From assembly GCA_025350945.1 (NCBI GenBank), contig JANXWW010000147.1, forward strand, positions 1-9,110: a stretch of 9,110 nucleotides of DNA, read 5' to 3'. The notes below the pieces were generated by a model. It had not been told where the DNA came from, did no database searches, and was given only the letters and a program-made list of their open reading frames with translations. This document shows positions 1 through 4,654 of this stretch, piece by piece. The stretch's first letter is position 1. Every line of letters starts with the position of its first letter. Position numbers and translations under genes: made by a program. The DNA is from Burkholderiales bacterium (GTDB lineage: Bacteria > Pseudomonadota > Gammaproteobacteria > Burkholderiales > Usitatibacteraceae).

Positions 1-2021
1 GCAAAAAACGCCACCGCCTCCTCTTCAATCCGCGTGCGGCGCATCGGCGGCAGGCTTTGCCAGATTCGTTTGCCGTACGGCTTATCGACGAGACGGTTAT
101 CACCAATCATCAACACACCGCGGTCATGTTCATCGCGAATCAATCGGCCCGCGCCCTGCTTTAATTTTATTGCGGCGTGCGGTACTTGATAATGCATAAA
201 TGCATTGCCACCCGATTGATTGATCGCATCAATTCGCGCGGCGAGTACCGGATCGTCAGGAGCGGCAAAGGGAAGTTTATCGATCACCACGACTGACAAC
301 GCATCGCCTTTCACGTCCACACCTTCCCAAAATGAATGGCTTGCCACCAACACTGCATTGCCGAGTTTACGGAATCGCTCCAGCAATTCTGTGCGCGTGC
401 CTTCACCCTGCACCATCAGCGGAAATATGAGGTCGCGCTGCGCAAATAAATCTTTTAGCAGGCCGTGCGCGCGATCCATGGCCTTGAGTGAGGTGAATAA
501 TAAAAACGCACGGCCTGCGGCCGCTTCGATCAACGGCAAGGCAGCCTTCACAATCGCCTCAGTATGGTCAGGCGTATTGGGCGCGGGCAAACCTTTGGGC
601 AAATACAGCAGCGCTTGATTTGGATAATCAAACGGTGATGCCCACGATGCTGTTTCTACTTTTGCTGCATCCGCACGTTCACGCTTTTGTTCACCAAATG
701 CATCGTCTTCATCGCTCTTGCCCTCAGTATTGAGCAAGCCCATTTCGGTTTGATAGTGACCAAATTCGCCCTTTACAGCAAGCGTGGCGGAGGTAAAAAT
801 CCACGCGCGTTTTTTGCCAAAAACTTGTTCGCGAAAAATATTGGCGACGGATAACGGCGTTAAATGAAACGCAAGCGATTGCGAATATGCTTCTGCCCAG
901 CGAATCACACCTTCGATACCGCCCTCTTTTCCGGCACCCTGCCATTGCGCCAATTTTTGCGAAAGCTCATCGGCGCGCTCCAGACAATTGGCAATCTCCG
1001 GTGCGCGCGCGGATTGGCTTTCGAGCATTTCACGCAGCTCGCCCATTTGCTCTTGCGCCTTGGTGTAGGCGTCCGCAAAACCTTCGCGCTCGGCCACGCT
1101 TGCCCCGGGCATGCGGCCAAAATCTTCACGCACAGTCAATCGCAAATCACGTGTCGCCAGATCAAGCGCCATCGCGGCTTCTTGCAAATCTTTAAAGTCG
1201 CCAGCATGCGCCACACCTGCGAGCCGCGCATCGCGGGCCAGCTCAATCATTTGCGAGGTCGATACGGCTTCGCCAAAAAACATCGTCGCGGTATCGGGCA
1301 ATTGGTGCGCCTCGTCGAACACCACGGTATTGCACGCCGGCAATAAATCCTGCGCACCATCATCTTTCAATACCAGGTCGGCAAAAAATAAATGATGATT
1401 CACGACCACCACTTCGGCCTCCATCGCCGCCTTGCGTGCTTTCATCACAAAGCAATCTGTGTAGCGCCCGCACTGCGAGCCCAGACAATTTTCGCGCGTT
1501 GACACGGCCACATTCCATGCGTTGGAACGCTCCGGCACGTCCGGCAATTCTGCTTTATCGCCCGTGCCATTGCCGCTCAACGAGCGCTCTGCAAATCGAC
1601 GAATTACCGCGATATGTTTCACGTCCTCGCGATTCATAAAGCGACCATCTTCCACTGCTTCTTCCAGATGATGCAGGCACACATAATTCGCGCGGCCTTT
1701 CAGCAACGCGGTGGAAACAGGAATTCCCAATGCCGCAACCACAGTCGGAATATCACGGTGAAAAAGCTGATCTTGCAAGGTCTTGGTACCGGTGGAAATA
1801 ATCACCTTGCCACCTGAGCGGAGCGCAGGCACCAGATAGGCAAATGTCTTGCCCGTACCCGTGCCCGCCTCAGCAATCAGCACGCCCGCGCGATCAATTG
1901 CGGCTTCAATTTTTTCCGCCATTTCAATCTGGCTTGTCCGATGGCGAAAGCCGTCAATACGCTTGGCAAGTGCGCCGGTGGGACCGAAGATGGTGCTGAG
2001 TTCTGATACGAGTTTGGACAT
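1..2021 (-). CDS. yoaA: YoaA/DinG-family ATP-dependent 5'-3' DNA helicase with Fe-S cluster (3' end cut by window)
   Basis: Superfamily 2, XPD-like helicase. In E. coli, YoaA works with HolC of DNA polymerase III in tolerance of replication-blocking damage. Visible motifs, numbered from the ATG at 2021: Walker A EAGTGTGKT at residues 51-59; four cysteines C115, C179, C184 and C190 (NYVC, then NCLGSQCGRYTDC) spaced as for a 4Fe-4S cluster; VVVVNHHLF just after the cluster; DEAH at 236-239 followed by QLPD; SHSFWEGVDVKGD late in helicase domain 2; motif VI QGAGRLIRDEHDRG from Q622. The frame stays open for 673 codons to the window edge. The last visible part (DNRLVDKPYGKR, then SLPP and TR) matches the extreme C-terminus of YoaA, so probably only about ten residues are missing. 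The motif order and cysteine spacing favour YoaA over DinG. The start has only a distant AAGG upstream. It lies downstream of cysK on the same strand, 155 bases away, so read-through is possible but unproven. Confidence 0.92.
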   Translation of the reverse strand, partial: MSKLVSELSTIFGPTGALAKRIDGFRHRTSQIEMAEKIEAAIDRAGVLIAEAGTGTGKTFAYLVPALRSGGKVIISTGTKTLQDQLFHRDIPTVVAALGIPVSTALLKGRANYVCLHHLEEAVEDGRFMNREDVKHIAVIRRFAERSLSGNGTGDKAELPDVPERSNAWNVAVSTRENCLGSQCGRYTDCFVMKARKAAMEAEVVVVNHHLFFADLVLKDDGAQDLLPACNTVVFDEAHQLPDTATMFFGEAVSTSQMIELARDARLAGVAHAGDFKDLQEAAMALDLATRDLRLTVREDFGRMPGASVAEREGFADAYTKAQEQMGELREMLESQSARAPEIANCLERADELSQKLAQWQGAGKEGGIEGVIRWAEAYSQSLAFHLTPLSVANIFREQVFGKKRAWIFTSATLAVKGEFGHYQTEMGLLNTEGKSDEDDAFGEQKRERADAAKVETASWASPFDYPNQALLYLPKGLPAPNTPDHTEAIVKAALPLIEAAAGRAFLLFTSLKAMDRAHGLLKDLFAQRDLIFPLMVQGEGTRTELLERFRKLGNAVLVASHSFWEGVDVKGDALSVVVIDKLPFAAPDDPVLAARIDAINQSGGNAFMHYQVPHAAIKLKQGAGRLIRDEHDRGVLMIGDNRLVDKPYGKRIWQSLPPMRRTRIEEEAVAFF

Positions 2022-2104
2022 TGCGTGATGATACCTTGCGAGGCGGGGTTGCTTGAATGATCGATGGCAACTTCAACGCGGCAACGGGTAAACACCTTGC
2101 TGTG

Positions 2105-2155
2105 CTTGCCGTTTGCAGCAAAAATGCTTGAAAAGGCGCACCAGCGCTAGGGTTT
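2105..2155. repeat. 51-base intergenic repeat, copy A
   Basis: This stretch aligns without gaps to 3825-3875 (copy B), with 39 of 51 bases identical by hand count. Both begin CTTGCCGTTTG, and both end in a block reading CCAGC, one variable base, CTAG, one variable base, GTTT. Copy A can form AGCA(2117-2120)/TGCT(2125-2128) with a 4-base loop and outer TTT/AAA pairs. It can also form a separate GCGC(2136-2139)/GCGC(2144-2147) hairpin, which on the minus strand is followed by CTTTT and might weakly terminate cysK. It begins 22 bases past the cysK stop. The 12 differences fall 2, 5 and 5 over the three codon positions in the longest open frame, which does not look like protein coding. The family is not recognised. 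Confidence 0.6.
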
Positions 2156-2176
2156 ACTTATCGTTCAAAATGCAAT

Positions 2177-3094
2177 CTAAGCCGGAAAAAATCCCTCCAC
2201 CGACAAGTACCGCTCGCCCGTATCGTAATTAAATCCCAGCACCGTCGCCCCCGTCTTAAGCTCAGGTAATTTTTGCGCAATCGCCGCCAATGTCGCACCG
2301 GATGAAATACCGACCAGCATGCCCTCTTCTCGCGCGGCACGACGAGCCATTTCGCGCGCAGGTTCGGCCTCGACTTGAATCACACCATCGAGCAATGACA
2401 CATCCAGATTTTTCGGAATAAATCCGGCACCAATCCCCTGAATCGGATGCGGCGATGGTGCGCCGCCCGAAATCACCGGAGATGCAGTCGGCTCAACGGC
2501 AAAAACTTTTAGCTGCGGCCATTTTGCTTTCAATACTTTTGCGCAGCCGGTAATGTGCCCGCCAGAGCCCACGCCAGTAATCATCGCATCAATTCCATCC
2601 GGAAAATCGGCAATAATTTCCAGCGCGGTGGTGCGAACGTGCGCCTCAATATTGGCGGGATTTTCAAACTGTTGCGGAATCCACGAATGTGGTGTGGCGG
2701 CGGCAAGCTCCTGCGCGCGCGCAATAGCGCCCTTCATGCCTTTCTCACGTGGCGTGAGATCGAATGTGGCACCGTAGGCCAGCATCAGGCGGCGGCGCTC
2801 AATCGACATGCTGTCCGGCATCACCAGAATGAGTTTGTAGCCCTTTACAGCGGCCACCATCGCCAAACCAATGCCGGTGTTACCGGAAGTAGGCTCGATA
2901 ATCACCGCGCCCGGTTTAAGCGCGCCGCTGCGCTCAGCATCCTCAATCATCGACAACGCAATGCGATCCTTGATCGAGCCACCCGGATTGCTGCGCTCGG
3001 ATTTGATCCAGACGTTATGCGTGCTGCCAAACAGGCGATTGATTTTGATATGCGGCGTATTGCCGATGGTGTGGAGAATGGAATCTGCTTTCAT
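2177..3094 (-). CDS. cysK: Cysteine synthase (O-acetylserine sulfhydrylase, CysK type)
   Basis: Cytosolic PLP enzyme that makes L-cysteine from O-acetylserine and sulfide, the last step of sulfate assimilation. From the ATG at 3094 the protein is 305 residues, the usual length. Lys42 in NPGGSIKDR is the expected Schiff-base lysine. PTSGNTG (68-74) is the substrate and PLP O3' loop. GVGSGGHITG (174-183) is the phosphate-binding glycine loop. IGAGFIPKNLD (221-231) is typical of CysK. GISSG (262-266) supplies the serine for the pyridine nitrogen. No catalytic residue is missing. CysM is the alternative, but the GIGAGFIP segment and the overall form fit CysK better. The ATG at 3094 is preferred over an in-frame GTG at 3103 because AAGGTG overlaps that GTG and sits 6 bases before the ATG. 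It is divergent from the GST gene, with 102 bases between starts. Confidence 0.95.
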   Translation of the reverse strand: MKADSILHTIGNTPHIKINRLFGSTHNVWIKSERSNPGGSIKDRIALSMIEDAERSGALKPGAVIIEPTSGNTGIGLAMVAAVKGYKLILVMPDSMSIERRRLMLAYGATFDLTPREKGMKGAIARAQELAAATPHSWIPQQFENPANIEAHVRTTALEIIADFPDGIDAMITGVGSGGHITGCAKVLKAKWPQLKVFAVEPTASPVISGGAPSPHPIQGIGAGFIPKNLDVSLLDGVIQVEAEPAREMARRAAREEGMLVGISSGATLAAIAQKLPELKTGATVLGFNYDTGERYLSVEGFFPA

Positions 3095-3100
3095 GCGATG

Positions 3101-3106
3101 CACCTT
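3101..3106 (-). promoter_or_regulatory. Ribosome binding site deciding the cysK start
   Basis: On the minus strand AAAAAGGTG is followed by six bases and then ATG (3094-3092). This is well placed for initiation at that ATG. It uses up the in-frame GTG at 3103-3101, which would otherwise add three residues. Confidence 0.7.
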
Positions 3107-3117
3107 TTTGTGGTGAG

Positions 3118-3142
3118 AAACTAGTTATAACCATGCTAGTTT
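3118..3142. promoter_or_regulatory. Inverted repeat in the divergent cysK/gst promoter region
   Basis: AAACTAG (3118-3124) and CTAGTTT (3136-3142) are perfect 7-bp inverted arms around an 11-base centre. The self-complementary octamer GTTATAAC (3124-3131) overlaps the left arm by one base and gives a TATAAC -10-like box on either strand. No convincing -35 hexamer was found for either direction. Nearer the GST gene is a second symmetric element, TCATTT-A-AAATGA (3163-3175). The arrangement suits an operator overlapping a divergent promoter. The regulator cannot be named from the sequence. CysB would be the expected candidate for a cys gene, but its sites are too degenerate to claim. Confidence 0.4.
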
Positions 3143-3196
3143 ATCCTGCCTGCTCAGCTTCATCATTTAAAATGAGACATAAATAATCTTGTCAAG

Positions 3197-3805
3197 ATGA
3201 ACTCTATCCCGACTTCAACTAGCCCCACGCTCTACACATTCCGCCGCTGTCCGTATGCGATACGCGCGCGGCTGGCGATTGCGGTGAGCAGCGTTGTCGT
3301 GACGCATCATGAAGTCGATCTGCGCAATAAACCTGCGGCGATGCTGGCGATATCACCAAAGGCGACGGTGCCGGTATTGCAACTCGCTGACGGCACGGTG
3401 ATTGATGAAAGTCTGGACATTATGCGTTGGGCGTTGCGTCAGAACGATCCGGAGAGTTGGCTGCAATATCAAGGTGCATCAGCGCTGATCGAGCAAAACG
3501 ACACCTCATTCAAACGCGATCTGGATCACTACAAATATCCCAATCGTTTTCCAGAAAAATCGGCTGAAAATTACCGCGCGGCCTGTGAAAAATTCCTGGA
3601 TCTTTTGAATACACGTCTGACATCATCCGCATTTTTGGTTGGCGACAAATTCAGCTTTGCTGATGCTGCCGTTGTGCCGTTTATCCGCCAATTTGCGCAC
3701 GTCGATAAAGACTGGTTTTATCAATCAACTCATGCACCAGTTATTAAATGGCTGGACGCAATATTGACTTTGCCGCTTTTTAATTCAGTGATGAAAAAAT
3801 CCTGA
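3197..3805 (+). CDS. Glutathione S-transferase family protein (omega-like, cysteine type)
   Basis: A soluble two-domain GST of 202 residues, the usual length. The N-terminal thioredoxin fold contains LYTFRRCPYAIRARLAI, with Cys18 as the likely active-site residue that forms a mixed disulfide with glutathione, as in omega-class GSTs and Grx2-like proteins. TVPVL carries the cis-proline (Pro59). DESLDIMRWAL holds the Glu71-Ser72 pair that binds the gamma-glutamyl part of glutathione. The all-helical C-terminal domain includes FSFADAAVVPFIRQFAHVD, the GST N-capping box and hydrophobic staple. The substrate is unknown. Thioltransferase or dehydroascorbate reductase activity is more likely than classical conjugation because a cysteine replaces the usual Ser or Tyr. 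The ATG at 3197 is the only start far enough upstream of the CPY motif. Its Shine-Dalgarno is poor (CAAG directly before ATG). It is divergent from cysK, which suggests but does not prove joint control of thiol metabolism. Confidence 0.88.
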   Translation: MNSIPTSTSPTLYTFRRCPYAIRARLAIAVSSVVVTHHEVDLRNKPAAMLAISPKATVPVLQLADGTVIDESLDIMRWALRQNDPESWLQYQGASALIEQNDTSFKRDLDHYKYPNRFPEKSAENYRAACEKFLDLLNTRLTSSAFLVGDKFSFADAAVVPFIRQFAHVDKDWFYQSTHAPVIKWLDAILTLPLFNSVMKKS

Positions 3806-3824
3806 TTTCAATGTGCAAGCGGGA

Positions 3825-3875
3825 CTTGCCGTTTGAGACAAATGTGCCTCAAACGCCGCGCCAGCACTAGCGTTT
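3825..3875. repeat. 51-base intergenic repeat, copy B
   Basis: The same element as 2105-2155, in the same orientation, starting 20 bases after the GST stop. It contains a strong hairpin: GTTTGAG (3831-3837) pairs with CTCAAAC (3848-3854). Inside that, after one A-C mismatch, CA pairs with TG around an AATG loop. Relative to copy A, the pair A2117-T2128 has become G3837-C3848, a compensatory change that keeps the stem. AAACGC (3851-3856) and GCGTTT (3870-3875) offer an alternative stem in this copy. No T-run follows directly, so it does not look like a simple terminator. Confidence 0.6.
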
Positions 3876-3924
3876 CAACACAAATCGAACCTGACCTACG
3901 ATTAATGTTTTGATTTACCGGAAA

Positions 3925-3948
3925 ACTACTGGGCGTGGTCATTTTTTT
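3925..3948 (+). terminator. Weak intrinsic terminator candidate after the GST gene
   Basis: ACTAC (3925-3929) can pair with GTGGT (3935-3939), with one G-U pair and a 5-base loop. CA and then seven T residues (3942-3948) follow. The stem is short. The T-run and the position between the GST gene and the ibpA promoter are the main support. Confidence 0.35.
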
Positions 3949-3963
3949 GTGCATTTCAAGCCC

Positions 3964-3991
3964 CTTGAAATAAAAAATCGCGATCCTATTT
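3964..3991 (+). promoter_or_regulatory. Sigma32 (RpoH)-type heat-shock promoter of ibpA
   Basis: CTTGAAA (3964-3970) is an exact match to the RpoH -35 consensus. After a 13-base spacer, TCCTATTT (3984-3991) matches 6 of 8 positions of the -10 consensus CCCCATTT. This spacing is in the preferred range. Transcription should begin near 3998, exactly where the first leader hairpin begins. The -35 lies in the right arm of a perfect 8-bp inverted repeat, ATTTCAAG(3953-3960)-CCC-CTTGAAAT(3964-3971), which could be incidental or an operator. Confidence 0.75.
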
Positions 3992-3998
3992 CTTCTCA

Positions 3999-4087
3999 TG
4001 CAAGCGCTCAATTGAGGCTTGCAGAAATTAACGAAATTGATTTCGTTAATTAATCTTATCGCTTACTTTTTAAAGGATATTGACATG
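3999..4087 (+). promoter_or_regulatory. ROSE-type RNA thermometer in the ibpA 5' leader
   Basis: Three consecutive hairpins fill the leader. Hairpin 1: TGCAAGC (3999-4005) with GCTTGCA (4017-4023), extended by three inner pairs around an AATT loop. Hairpin 2: a perfect 11-bp stem, 4026-4036 with 4041-4051, TTGA loop. Hairpin 3: TATC, G, CTT (4057-4064) with AAGGATA (4073-4079), which buries the Shine-Dalgarno AAGGA. G4061 is bulged out opposite the Shine-Dalgarno. TCGCT at 4059-4063 fits the conserved UYGCU of ROSE elements, which control many proteobacterial small heat-shock genes. At low temperature the last hairpin should block the ribosome, and it should melt on heating. The weak, A-U rich final stem after two firmer ones is the expected architecture. 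Confidence 0.85.
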
Positions 4088-4576
4088 AGAAATTTTGATT
4101 TTTCCCCTTTGTATCGTTCGGCTATTGGCTATGACCGTTTGGCAAACATGTTCGAACGTGCGCAACGTGGCGCTGACCTTGGAGACGGTGTGCCGACTTA
4201 CCCGCCCTACAATATTGAATTGATTGCGGACGATAAATATCGCATTACCATGGCCGTCGCCGGTTTCAAGCGCACCGAGATTGACCTTGAACTGGAAGGC
4301 GATTCACTCAAGGTGGTGGGCCGTAAAGAACGCGATGAACAAACAAAATCGTATTTGCATCGCGGCATTGCGGCACGCAATTTTGAGCACCGGTTTCAGC
4401 TTGCCGAGCACGTAAAAGTGGTGAGCGCATCGCTGGATGCGGGCTTGCTGAATGTTGAGCTGGCCCGCGAAGTGCCCGAAGCCATGAAGCCGCGCAAGAT
4501 TGTGATTAACGACGCGATTGGTAACGCCAGCAATGACGCAAACCATGTTGAAGTATTGGAGCGTCGTGCAGCATGA
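4085..4576 (+). CDS. ibpA: Small heat-shock protein, IbpA/Hsp20 family
   Basis: ATP-independent cytosolic holdase that binds unfolding proteins and keeps them ready for refolding by DnaK/ClpB. The protein has 163 residues. The N-terminus MRNFDFSPLYRSAIGYDRL is nearly the E. coli IbpA signature, typical of class A sHsps. The alpha-crystallin domain spans about residues 38-140 and contains A115 to G120-L121-L122, the conserved AxxxxGLL turn. I139-V140-I141 near the C-terminus is the IxI anchor used in oligomer assembly. The tail NASNDANHVEVLERRAA is polar. The ATG at 4085 is chosen over the in-frame ATG at 4019 because AAGGA lies 7 bases before it, the family N-terminus begins there, and the upstream codons fall inside the leader hairpins. 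The gene is transcribed alone under a sigma32-type promoter and thermometer, and is convergent with the GGDEF-EAL gene. Confidence 0.93.
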   Translation: MRNFDFSPLYRSAIGYDRLANMFERAQRGADLGDGVPTYPPYNIELIADDKYRITMAVAGFKRTEIDLELEGDSLKVVGRKERDEQTKSYLHRGIAARNFEHRFQLAEHVKVVSASLDAGLLNVELAREVPEAMKPRKIVINDAIGNASNDANHVEVLERRAA

Positions 4577-4613
4577 CAAGCGTTAACTTTAAACACTAAG
4601 GCTAAATGATGTG

Positions 4614-4645
4614 TCCTCTCCTGACGCAATGTTGGGAGAGGATTT
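4614..4645. terminator. Hairpin between convergent ibpA and the GGDEF-EAL gene
   Basis: TCCTCTCC (4614-4621) pairs perfectly with GGAGAGGA (4635-4642) around a 13-base loop. On the plus strand it is followed by TTTCT, a short T-rich tail. On the minus strand the tail is not T-rich. It lies between the two stop codons, so it most likely terminates ibpA and may partly block read-through from the other side. Confidence 0.5.
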
Positions 4646-4654
4646 CTGACTCAG

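Noticed and set aside
864..1346. 160-codon plus-strand open frame
   Set aside because: It is entirely antisense to the helicase gene, whose frame and motifs are continuous across the region.
2136..2147. GCGC hairpin in repeat A as a firm cysK terminator
   Set aside because: The stem is only 4 bp with a 4-T tail, and it is not preserved in copy B. It is mentioned only as a possible weak terminator.
2105..2155. Repeat as an integron attC site
   Set aside because: AAACGC/GCGTTT arms in copy B looked suggestive, but the required core sites are absent, copy A does not keep the arms, and no integrase or cassette array is present.
2555..3124. 189-codon plus-strand open frame opposite cysK
   Set aside because: It lies antisense to a well-supported cysK, has no recognisable domain, and its composition (rich in R, H, A) is typical of an antisense shadow.
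3808..4011. 67-codon minus-strand open frame spanning repeat B and the ibpA promoter
   Set aside because: No ribosome binding site was noted. It covers the sigma32-type promoter. The partly similar peptide from repeat A follows a stop codon, and base differences between copies show no coding pattern.
4019..4084. 22-residue N-terminal extension of IbpA from the ATG at 4019
   Set aside because: The codons lie in the thermometer hairpins, no Shine-Dalgarno precedes 4019, and the IbpA N-terminus starts at 4085.
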